From contig SLMY01000197.1 in the NCBI GenBank assembly GCA_007133255.1, forward strand, positions 1 to 12,375: a stretch of DNA of 12,375 bases. Reading direction: 5' to 3'. Position numbers and translations under genes: made by a program. Positions 1 through 6,656 of the stretch are shown in pieces. A model generated the notes under the pieces. It had not been told where the DNA came from, ran no database searches, and saw only the letters and a list, made by a program, of their open reading frames with translations. The first letter of the stretch is position 1; each line of letters opens with the position of its first letter. The stretch comes from Clostridiales bacterium (GTDB lineage Bacteria; Bacillota; Clostridia; Saccharofermentanales; UBA5734).

Positions 1-1
1 G

Positions 2-493
2 AATATTCACGATGAAGGTCTTGATTTTGAGCCCATCCATCGGGTTGTATTTGATATAAGCGCTAAGGAGCTGCTGCTCAGAGCCAGGGCATATTTTGGT
101 GACACGCTGATCGACGCGGTGAAAGAAACTGATACTGATTTGTCAGTTCCGGAGAACGATAAGGACTGTCACTCCTTTGTTTTTACTGACAAACACGAGA
201 GTTGGACAATTAAGGTGCAGGCAACCAGTCTGTCACTCGCGGCTGATCTGCTTCAGACCTGGCTGGATCAGATGATTGCCGCACAGCAGTGCCGTATTGA
301 TTATATACATGGTGTAAGTGCCATAGAAATGCTTGTTCATGACGGTCATACCGGTATCTTACTGCCTGGATTAGATAAGAATGACTTTTTCCCGTTACTT
401 GCCCGCAATGGCGTCCTGCCCAGAAAAACATTCTCTATCGGGGCTGCCTGCGAAAAACGTTACTACCTCGAAAGCCGTAAAATCAGAGATTAA
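2..493 (+). CDS. DUF1015 family protein, C-terminal part (5' end outside window)
   Basis: The reading frame is open from base 2 and ends with TAA at 491-493, giving 163 residues of a longer protein. The GTG at 119 is internal: the 39 codons before it carry HDEGLDFEPIHRVVFDI, a hallmark of the DUF1015 (COG4198) family. Further family-typical blocks follow: YIHG near residue 62 after the GTG, then LLPGLDKNDFFPLL, then GVLPRKTFSIG and EKRYYLESRKI at the extreme C-terminus, so the 3' end is complete. DUF1015 proteins are normally about 400 residues and soluble. Their biochemical function is unknown to me; in clostridia they are often found beside serine-biosynthesis genes. The next gene starts 45 bases downstream on the same strand, so cotranscription is likely. 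Family assignment is confident; function is not assignable. Confidence 0.88.
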   Translation, partial: NIHDEGLDFEPIHRVVFDISAKELLLRARAYFGDTLIDAVKETDTDLSVPENDKDCHSFVFTDKHESWTIKVQATSLSLAADLLQTWLDQMIAAQQCRIDYIHGVSAIEMLVHDGHTGILLPGLDKNDFFPLLARNGVLPRKTFSIGAACEKRYYLESRKIRD

Positions 494-538
494 AAACGCC
501 AACCTGATTATCAGGCAGTCTGATGAGGAGACAGATTC

Positions 539-1978
539 ATGCAGCATGAAGGGCATCTGAGAAAAACAGTATGTGTGATCGGCGGAGGTCTGACAGGGTT
601 AACGGCTGCCTACCAGCTGGCCGATCAAGGCTATAAGGTTATTTTACTTGAGTCCTCACTTCAGCTGGGTGGTATGGTAGCGTCTGTAAGCTGGGGAAAA
701 CAGCCCGTTGAGTATATCTATCATCATCTGTTTACCAGCGACACCTATTTTCTTGAGCTTTGCCGCAAGCTGAAAATTGAAGATAAGATAACCTGGCACC
801 AGACCAAAGACGCGATTTATACCCGTAAATCCATGTATCCGTTTTCTGGTCCCGCTGATTTACTGCGTTATCGGCCACTGCCTCTGGCAGCCCGGATCAG
901 AACGGGTCTTGCCGTTTTGAAGGCCGGCCGCCTGAATAACTGGCAATCATTGGAAAAACTGACTGCCCGGGCCTGGCTGATCAGCCAGGCCGGCCAGGAT
1001 AGCTATCAGAAACTATGGCAGCCTTTGCTGCAATCCAAATTTGATCAGGATGAAAATACTGTTTCGGCAGTCTGGATCTGGAATAAATTTAAACTCCGGG
1101 GACATTCAAGAAAAAATAAAGTGAGCGCTTCACGTCTGGGATATATGCGGGGAGGGTTCACCGTTCTGATAGATGCACTGAAAAACCAGATTGAAACCCT
1201 GGGGGGTACAATCCATAAAGGGCGAACAGCCGTCGGCATCCGTTATCACCAGGACAGGGATCAGATGATTTTTTCACAAGTATCAGATGCTTCTCAACAG
1301 GCGTCTGCTGCCGGTTTTGTCCGAAACGAGGGTGTTTCTCCGAAAAAAGGTTATATCGTATCAGCTATCCATGATGACGGCATGTTGTCGGAATATGAGG
1401 TTGATGGTGTGATCACGACAGTTTCCGCCAGACAATTTGCCAATATGGCAACATCACTGAATCTCCCCGATGACTACCTGAAGAAAGCCCAGTCAGTTCG
1501 TTACAAAGCTGATCTTTGCCTGATTTTACATCTTCGACATAGTCTATCGCCTTTTTACTGGACTACAATCTGCGACCGGCTGCCCTTTGTTGTGGTTGTT
1601 GAGCATACACGGCTCACAGGTACAAAACCGTACGATGGCGTGATCGTTTATGTTTCACGTTATCTTGACGTGACTGATCCTTTATGGTCCATGTCTGATG
1701 GCAGCATTTATCAGGTCTTCACGAAAAGCTTAAAACAAGTTTACCCTCACTTCTCGCTGTCAGATGTTATTCACTGGAGACTTTGCCGGACACATTACGC
1801 GCAGCCGGTTATTGATTGTGCCTACAGTGACAAAATGCCGACGATGGACACACCCAGTCCAGGGGTTAAACTGGCAGGTATGGCTCAGATCTATCCTGAG
1901 GATCGCGGTATGAATTACGCGATCAGGCTGGCCGGGCAGGCAGTCGCTTCAATAAAGACGTATCTGGAAAAGGATTGA
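539..1978 (+). CDS. FAD-dependent oxidoreductase, protoporphyrinogen-oxidase / amine-oxidase fold
   Basis: This 479-residue flavoprotein begins with a Rossmann dinucleotide-binding fold: VCVIGGGLTG at residues 11-20 (GxGxxG type) and the ribose-binding Glu in LLES at 38, followed by LGGM at 43-46. The C-terminus has the second FAD-contacting segment, IYPEDRGMNYAIRLAG (451-466). Between them are YHHLFTSD (61-68), YPFSGPADLLRYRPL (100-114), LWQPLLQSKF (159-168) and LGYMRGGFTVLIDAL (200-214). These match the subgroup often labelled protoporphyrinogen oxidase or UDP-galactopyranose-mutase-like in glycan loci of Chloroflexi and other bacteria, not a true haem enzyme; no haem genes are nearby. There is no signal peptide or membrane helix, so it is probably cytoplasmic or membrane-peripheral. 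ATG 539 is backed by GAGGAG at 525-530 with 8-base spacing. It sits between DUF1015 and DUF2298 genes. Substrate unknown. Confidence 0.85.
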   Translation: MQHEGHLRKTVCVIGGGLTGLTAAYQLADQGYKVILLESSLQLGGMVASVSWGKQPVEYIYHHLFTSDTYFLELCRKLKIEDKITWHQTKDAIYTRKSMYPFSGPADLLRYRPLPLAARIRTGLAVLKAGRLNNWQSLEKLTARAWLISQAGQDSYQKLWQPLLQSKFDQDENTVSAVWIWNKFKLRGHSRKNKVSASRLGYMRGGFTVLIDALKNQIETLGGTIHKGRTAVGIRYHQDRDQMIFSQVSDASQQASAAGFVRNEGVSPKKGYIVSAIHDDGMLSEYEVDGVITTVSARQFANMATSLNLPDDYLKKAQSVRYKADLCLILHLRHSLSPFYWTTICDRLPFVVVVEHTRLTGTKPYDGVIVYVSRYLDVTDPLWSMSDGSIYQVFTKSLKQVYPHFSLSDVIHWRLCRTHYAQPVIDCAYSDKMPTMDTPSPGVKLAGMAQIYPEDRGMNYAIRLAGQAVASIKTYLEKD

Positions 1979-2094
1979 CCGTATCATGAGGAAAAAGAAA
2001 GGAGGCAAAGGGCAGCGGCTTTTTGGATGAATTTAACTGTTGCAAAGCCAGCTTTTGATCCGACCAGTCTCCAGATTGGATCAGCCCTCAGTTT
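1979..2094 (+). other. Leader gap before the DUF2298 gene with two ATGA-linked mini-ORFs
   Basis: This 116-base gap holds two very short ORFs in a chain. The first, ATG 1986 to TGA 2028-2030, would encode a 14-residue basic peptide (MRKKKGGKGQRLFG); an AAGGA lies about 11 bases before it. The second starts at ATG 2027, overlapping the first stop as ATGA, encodes 23 residues and stops at TGA 2096-2098, which again overlaps as ATGA the ATG (2095) of the DUF2298 gene. The only strong Shine-Dalgarno match here, GGAGG at 2001-2005, lies inside the first mini-ORF and about 90 bases before ATG 2095. The large gene itself has no recognisable ribosome binding site, so translational coupling through this chain is plausible. 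Whether the peptides are made or matter is unknown. Confidence 0.3.
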
Positions 2095-4791
2095 ATGACA
2101 TCAAAACGATCTTTTTTCGCATATGGCTGGCTGGGACTGCCTCTTATCCCTCTGGTTTTCTCATTTTATCTGCTGAGCGCTGACGCAGCAGATTTTCTGA
2201 TCTGGTATTTGTGTCTGACTTCGCTTGGTCTGAGTGTCTGGCCGCTGGCCGCGCGTCTTTTTCCGGATGGCGATCTGGGCTTTCTGGCGGCTAAGCCTCT
2301 TTCACTGATCCTGGCGGTTCTTCCCCTTTGGCTCCTGTCACATATTCAGCTGCTGCCGCTGAGGCGCTGGTCCATGGTGCTCATGTGCCTGATTATGGCC
2401 ATAACCTGCTGGGCGGCACCTTTACTTCGTCGACGTTTTGTCAGTCAGCTGCCTGCAGCGCAAAACAGACAGCAGCAGCGTTTCTGGCGGCGCATAGGCT
2501 CATCGGAACTGCTTTTCGCTGCCGCGCTTCTTTTCTGGACTTTTGCCCGCGGTCTCAAACCTGACCTCGACAGCCTTGAGAAATTCATGAATATCGGCTT
2601 CATGAACAGTATCTGGCGCTCGGAATCACTGCCCGCCACAGATATGTGGATGGCCGGAGAAACAATCAATTACTACTATTTCGGACACTATCTTTATACT
2701 TACATAGCGAGACTAACTCAAATTCGTCCCGAGATCGCTTACAATCTTGCCATGGCAACAACTTTTGCCATGACCTTTACAACTGCCTATACGCTGGTCA
2801 GCAAAGCATTGCAGCTTATCAGTAAAAACGACAGAAAACTGACGGGGTTCGCTCCTGCGGCAGGTGGCTTTCTGGCAGCTTCACTTCTGACATCAGGCGG
2901 TAACAGCCATGCTTTTTTCTACCTGGAATCAAGCCCTGGTCAACGGGTGCTGCGCTGGCTGGAAAACGCCGGCATGGCGGTTCATACAAGAGACCGTTTA
3001 TTCTGGTTCGCTGACTCAACCCGGTTTATCGGCTACAATCCGCCTACCAGCGATAAAACCATACACGAATTTCCTTATTATTCATTTCTGGTCGCCGATC
3101 TGCACGCGCATGTGATCAATCTGACTTTTGTGCTGCTGCTGCTGCTGACCATTCTATATCTGATCAGGCAAAAAAGTCTGTTCCAGCCCGAATACAGACC
3201 GGCCACATCGCAGGCGCAGATTGAAATGAAAGAGCATAGTGATCATGACTGGCACCGGGCAGCCATGCGCAGGATTTTCACACGGTCCATTGTTATGATC
3301 AAGCAACCCCATATGTTGCTTTCAGGAATTTTGCTGGCTGTTTTCATGATGTGCAATTTCTGGGACTTCGCGATTTATATCGCGGTTCTTTCACTTTTGC
3401 TTCTGTATGCTAACGCAAGATCTTCCGGACACCTGATCAGCCGTACCGGACTATTTGTTATCATTGTTCAGTCTGTTCTGGTTATGTCTGTCTTTCTTTT
3501 TGTCTCAAATCCTGTAATCGCGGTCTTCTTGTATCTTATCGCTTGCCTGGTATGCCAGTATGTTGTCATCCTGGCCGATGAAGGAGGGTCTCGCACAGGA
3601 GCACAGATCAGCTGGCTCTTTTTCCTGAGCCATCTGATCGCCCTGCCCTTCAACACGGGTTTTGAGCCTATCGCGAAATCTATTTCACTGGTTGAAGACC
3701 GCACGCCTGTCTGGCAGCTTTTTATGCTCTGGGGCTCACATGTTTCCGCAGGGCTTATTTGCCTGTTTCTGGCCCTGTACCTGCTGCGAAGGCGCAGGTC
3801 AGGTGTTCGTGTACCTGTCAGTCGTCTCGACGAGATGATCAGCGATAGCGCGAAAGAAAATGCTGTTTTGCCTCAAAATAGAATTGACAGAATAATTCGC
3901 GCGTCACAGCCAGTTTATGTTTTTTTCCTGGTCAGCTTTATCTGCGGTCTGGGCCTTATCCTGGTTCCAGAACTGATTTATGTTGTTGATATCTACACCG
4001 GTGAATTCAAACGGGCAAACACGATGTTCAAATTTACTTATCAGGCTTATAACCTGCTCTCACTGGTCTGGATTTACGGGTTATGCGTTTTAGGACTCAC
4101 ATTTTCCGATTGGGTAAAAAAACAGTCTGAAAGAGTTGATACGGCCAGCATACTGACCAGGTCGGCAGCAGGCGTTCTGGCCGTGATGCTGATCATCCCC
4201 TTCAGTTATACTGCTCCTGCTGCCGGGCAATGGCTGGGTGATTTCACATTAGAACGGTACCGGGGTTTAGACGGTCTGGCACCAATGGCGTCAAAAACTT
4301 CCCCTCATATCAGTCACTTTCTTGATCCACTGATGGAAGCGGATCACGCCGCGATAAACTGGCTGAACAGCAACGTAACCGGTCAGCCCGTCATACTTGA
4401 AAGTCACGGCGACAGTTATACTGATTTCTGCCGCATATCCGCTTTCACTGGTTTGCCTGCTGTGATTGGCTGGCAAACGCACCAGTGGCTGTGGCGAACC
4501 AGCCGGGATACACCTAACGCGTATGCCAGTGTAGTGCTGCCGCTTCAGGAAGATGTGGAAAGTCTATTCACGACTGAAGATCAGGATTACCGTCATAACC
4601 TGATCAATCTTTATGATATTCATTACATTATCATCGGGAATCTTGAACGCACAAAATTCAGTCGCGTTAATGAATCAGCGGACGACGAGACTGAACAGTT
4701 TGAGTCACTGGTCAGAGAAGATTTGCTGATAGAGACAGGTACAGTTGTGTTTACATATCAGGACTTGATCATCATTGAAGTCAGCCGATGA
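2095..4791 (+). CDS. DUF2298 / Chlor_Arch_YYY polytopic membrane protein
   Basis: This is an 898-residue, very hydrophobic protein with roughly fifteen predicted membrane segments by eye. It carries the diagnostic tri-tyrosine motif INYYYFGHYL at residues 191-200, preceded by the family block PDLDSLEKFMN (156-166). It also has PYYSFLVADLHAH (327-339), NFWDF (421-425), PELIYVVD (625-632) followed by RANTMFKFTYQAY (640-652), and a C-terminal soluble part with ILESHGDSYTDFCRIS (767-782), TGLPAVIGWQTHQWLWR and YDIHYIIIG. These define DUF2298, described in TIGRFAMs as a protein of some archaea, Chloroflexi and a few clostridia, usually 700-900 residues in the single-domain form, as here. The architecture resembles GT-C glycosyltransferases (many helices, conserved acidic/aromatic loop, soluble tail), but no activity is established to my knowledge. 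In-frame TGA at 2056-2058 makes ATG 2095 the first usable start. It lacks a Shine-Dalgarno site. Confidence 0.92.
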   Translation: MTSKRSFFAYGWLGLPLIPLVFSFYLLSADAADFLIWYLCLTSLGLSVWPLAARLFPDGDLGFLAAKPLSLILAVLPLWLLSHIQLLPLRRWSMVLMCLIMAITCWAAPLLRRRFVSQLPAAQNRQQQRFWRRIGSSELLFAAALLFWTFARGLKPDLDSLEKFMNIGFMNSIWRSESLPATDMWMAGETINYYYFGHYLYTYIARLTQIRPEIAYNLAMATTFAMTFTTAYTLVSKALQLISKNDRKLTGFAPAAGGFLAASLLTSGGNSHAFFYLESSPGQRVLRWLENAGMAVHTRDRLFWFADSTRFIGYNPPTSDKTIHEFPYYSFLVADLHAHVINLTFVLLLLLTILYLIRQKSLFQPEYRPATSQAQIEMKEHSDHDWHRAAMRRIFTRSIVMIKQPHMLLSGILLAVFMMCNFWDFAIYIAVLSLLLLYANARSSGHLISRTGLFVIIVQSVLVMSVFLFVSNPVIAVFLYLIACLVCQYVVILADEGGSRTGAQISWLFFLSHLIALPFNTGFEPIAKSISLVEDRTPVWQLFMLWGSHVSAGLICLFLALYLLRRRRSGVRVPVSRLDEMISDSAKENAVLPQNRIDRIIRASQPVYVFFLVSFICGLGLILVPELIYVVDIYTGEFKRANTMFKFTYQAYNLLSLVWIYGLCVLGLTFSDWVKKQSERVDTASILTRSAAGVLAVMLIIPFSYTAPAAGQWLGDFTLERYRGLDGLAPMASKTSPHISHFLDPLMEADHAAINWLNSNVTGQPVILESHGDSYTDFCRISAFTGLPAVIGWQTHQWLWRTSRDTPNAYASVVLPLQEDVESLFTTEDQDYRHNLINLYDIHYIIIGNLERTKFSRVNESADDETEQFESLVREDLLIETGTVVFTYQDLIIIEVSR

Positions 4792-4860
4792 CCTTCTGGC
4801 TTTTGATTGATAAACAGCACGGTGCCTAATGCTTTCAGACTAATCAGATAGAAGACTCGT

Positions 4861-6507
4861 TCAGGGTATTTCCGGTAAAATCAGAATATCACCCGGGAAG
4901 ATGGAATCCGGGTCTGCCAGATCATTTTCCGCGACAATGCGATCTATAATGTCCGGATTATCTGATCCGTAGAAATTCCGGGCGATTACGCCCAGAAGAT
5001 CACCGGAAACAACTTCATACTCATAAGGGAAACTGACATCAGCTGTGGTTTCCGCCTGTGTTGTTGTCTGTTCAGCTGTGGTTTCAGCTGTTGTTGCTGC
5101 CTGTGTTGTTGTCTGTTCAGTTGTGGTTTCTGCTGTTGTTTCTGCCGGCTCACCGTCATCATCTGCACCATCAGGATCACCGGCCGCGTCTGTCAGATCA
5201 GGATCTTCTGTGTTACCCGGTTCTGTCTCATCAGGATCCGCGGTGGCCTGCGGATCATCCTCATCAGCTGGTGACCCGTTTGTTTCATCTTCAGTCACGG
5301 CGGCCGTTGTCGTTGTTGTTACAGAAGAATCAACTTCCTGCGCGCCAAACAACATGTTATAAATGGCAAACAGGCTGCCAACGCAAACGGCAGCTATAAT
5401 CAGATAAAAGGCTATTTTTCGTCCACGACTGTTGTTCTCAAAAGAGTTTTCAAAATCATCTTCAATTGACTCATCATATTCATCTTCAAGGCTTTCCTGA
5501 TCTGCATAGGCGTCATATCCATCTTGTGGTTTTGACGGCTGTTTCTGGCTGCCGGCAGCTGTACCGGCTGACCTTGTTTTTTTCCCGGCTGCAGCTGAAA
5601 CACCTGAAACCAGGGCACCGGCCGCGGCCGTAGACTTGCCCGTGCTGTCCGGTGTTATGGGGAAGGTCTGGTGGCCCGTGGTGGTTTCAAGCTGACCTCG
5701 GCCAAATCCAAACCGGCCTGAACGGTCAGATGAGATAATGCTCTCAACAAAACCAATCATAATCTGTAAAGGGACGCCAGGCAGTTTACTGGAAGCTTCC
5801 GCCATAATCATACCTGCCGCGTCAGCCTGGTCTTCAGCTTCGTACAGAAGCCGAAGGACTTCGCGCTGCCCCAATACTTCCATGACTTCCTTGTTGCAGA
5901 CAATAACACAATCATCCAGTTGAAGCTGCGCGATATTTGAGTATCTGACAGTTCCTGCTACGCCCGCGCAATAGATATCAATGCCATTAACCGGCTTTCC
6001 GTTCATATCGATCGCTTCGAGCGGGTAATCATCGCTGGTCAGCGGATAAAGAATATCACCACGATACAGATAGGCACAGCCGCTGCCCATTGTTACCGCG
6101 GCCAATTCAGAATCACGAACTACGATTCCGGCAAAATAAGGCTGGTTGACACCTTCCTGCTGCAGTGAGATTCGACCTGCCACATTTACGGCACATTCAG
6201 CCAGCTCATTAATTTCCGCGTCAATGTTGCGGCCTGGCTGCTTGACATCATTCATGATACGGTCCAGCGCGCCGCGCGTTCTTGATTTCGCGTTTTCTGG
6301 TGACCGACGGCCTGCCAGTGAAGCATAAACAGAAAAGAAAAAGCCTCGATCTTCCCGATCAAGCGTTATATCGGCTGATTTTTGTTCGCGCCGCCCTGAA
6401 AGACGTCCGTCAAGATAAAAACCTGAGTCTGCTCCCGAAGCGGTATAGTTTTTAAGGGTAATAGTTGTCGCAATACGAGTTAATGCGGCACGAGGTGATT
6501 TTGCCAT
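4861..6507 (-). CDS. Membrane protein: degenerate PP2C-like domain, TM helix, LysM domain
   Basis: The 548-residue protein has four parts. Residues about 8-256 align by eye with PP2C-type Ser/Thr phosphatases: GFFFSVYASLAG (55-66) stands where VxADGMGG is usual, VTMGSGCAYLYRGDILYPLTSDD (138-160) where VGDSRxYLYRxGxLxxLTEDH is usual, and DDCVIVCNKEVMEVL (198-212) where GDxLLLCSDGLTDxL is usual. The aspartates that bind the metals are replaced, so catalysis is unlikely. Residues 257-364 are a low-complexity, partly acidic linker ending in basic RGRK. A single helix follows (365-387), implying N-terminus inside. Residues 388-492 form an external Thr/Asp/Glu-rich stalk, and residues 495-546 are a LysM peptidoglycan-binding domain (YEVVSGDLLGVIARNFYG, ending FPGDILILP). 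AGGAGG 8 bases before the ATG fixes the start. It has its own promoter. Function inferred: wall-anchored, non-catalytic sensor or scaffold. Confidence 0.8.
   Translation of the reverse strand: MAKSPRAALTRIATTITLKNYTASGADSGFYLDGRLSGRREQKSADITLDREDRGFFFSVYASLAGRRSPENAKSRTRGALDRIMNDVKQPGRNIDAEINELAECAVNVAGRISLQQEGVNQPYFAGIVVRDSELAAVTMGSGCAYLYRGDILYPLTSDDYPLEAIDMNGKPVNGIDIYCAGVAGTVRYSNIAQLQLDDCVIVCNKEVMEVLGQREVLRLLYEAEDQADAAGMIMAEASSKLPGVPLQIMIGFVESIISSDRSGRFGFGRGQLETTTGHQTFPITPDSTGKSTAAAGALVSGVSAAAGKKTRSAGTAAGSQKQPSKPQDGYDAYADQESLEDEYDESIEDDFENSFENNSRGRKIAFYLIIAAVCVGSLFAIYNMLFGAQEVDSSVTTTTTAAVTEDETNGSPADEDDPQATADPDETEPGNTEDPDLTDAAGDPDGADDDGEPAETTAETTTEQTTTQAATTAETTAEQTTTQAETTADVSFPYEYEVVSGDLLGVIARNFYGSDNPDIIDRIVAENDLADPDSIFPGDILILPEIP
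5039..5146 (-). repeat. 45-base tandem repeat encoding a Thr-rich 15-residue period
   Basis: Two nearly identical adjacent 45-base units lie at 5054-5098 and 5099-5143, with partial copies on both sides. On the minus strand they encode a 15-residue period rich in Thr, Glu, Ala and Gln, around EQTTTQA, in the external stalk (about residues 456-490) of the LysM protein. The units differ at only a few bases, so copy number could vary between strains by slippage or recombination. The likely role is a spacer of adjustable length that carries the LysM domain out to the wall; many Thr residues could be O-glycosylated, which is speculation. Confidence 0.8.
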
Positions 6508-6561
6508 AAAAGCGGCCTCCTAAATTATTATAAAAAACCTGACTTTTCAGTATACGTTTGG

Positions 6562-6577
6562 CCAGTTTAATAACTGG
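6562..6577. promoter_or_regulatory. Palindrome in the 5' leader of the LysM gene
   Basis: CCAGTT (6562-6567), a TAAT centre and AACTGG (6572-6577) form a perfect 6-base inverted repeat. It lies between the predicted minus-strand start of transcription (near 6608) and the AGGAGG at 6516-6521. It could be an operator for a dimeric regulator or a small RNA hairpin; there is no T-run after it on either strand, so it is not an intrinsic terminator. Confidence 0.35.
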
Positions 6578-6614
6578 TTTGAGTGCCAGGCTGCTGATTA
6601 CATCTATTTTCGTC

Positions 6615-6641
6615 ATTATACCATAGACAGATTAACAGCAA
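6615..6641 (-). promoter_or_regulatory. Sigma-A type promoter with extended -10 for the LysM gene
   Basis: On the minus strand TTGCTG (6641-6636) is followed after 15 bases by TATAAT (6620-6615), a perfect -10 box, preceded by TGG to give the extended form TGnTATAAT. The extended -10 compensates for a short spacer. It begins 16 bases after the cca stop codon and about 110 bases before the LysM gene start, so the LysM gene can be transcribed independently of cca. Confidence 0.6.
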
Positions 6642-6656
6642 TATGACAGATTCCTT

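Noticed and set aside
119..493. A complete 124-residue gene starting at GTG 119
   Set aside because: The frame is open to base 2 and the upstream codons carry a conserved DUF1015 block, so 119 is an internal valine.
503..515. CCTGA-TTA-TCAGG hairpin between the DUF1015 and oxidoreductase genes as a terminator
   Set aside because: Only five base pairs and no T-run follows; the genes look cotranscribed.
2328..2564. Second plus-strand frame within the DUF2298 gene
   Set aside because: It lies wholly inside a strongly supported membrane gene and shows no recognisable motif.
4792..4860. Terminator between the convergent DUF2298 and LysM genes
   Set aside because: I looked on both strands for a GC stem with a T-run and found none; the 69 bases hold only short weak repeats.
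5045..5362. Plus-strand 105-residue Val/Ser-rich reading frame
   Set aside because: It is the antisense image of the Thr/Asp/Glu-rich linker of the LysM protein; the low-complexity composition keeps it open.
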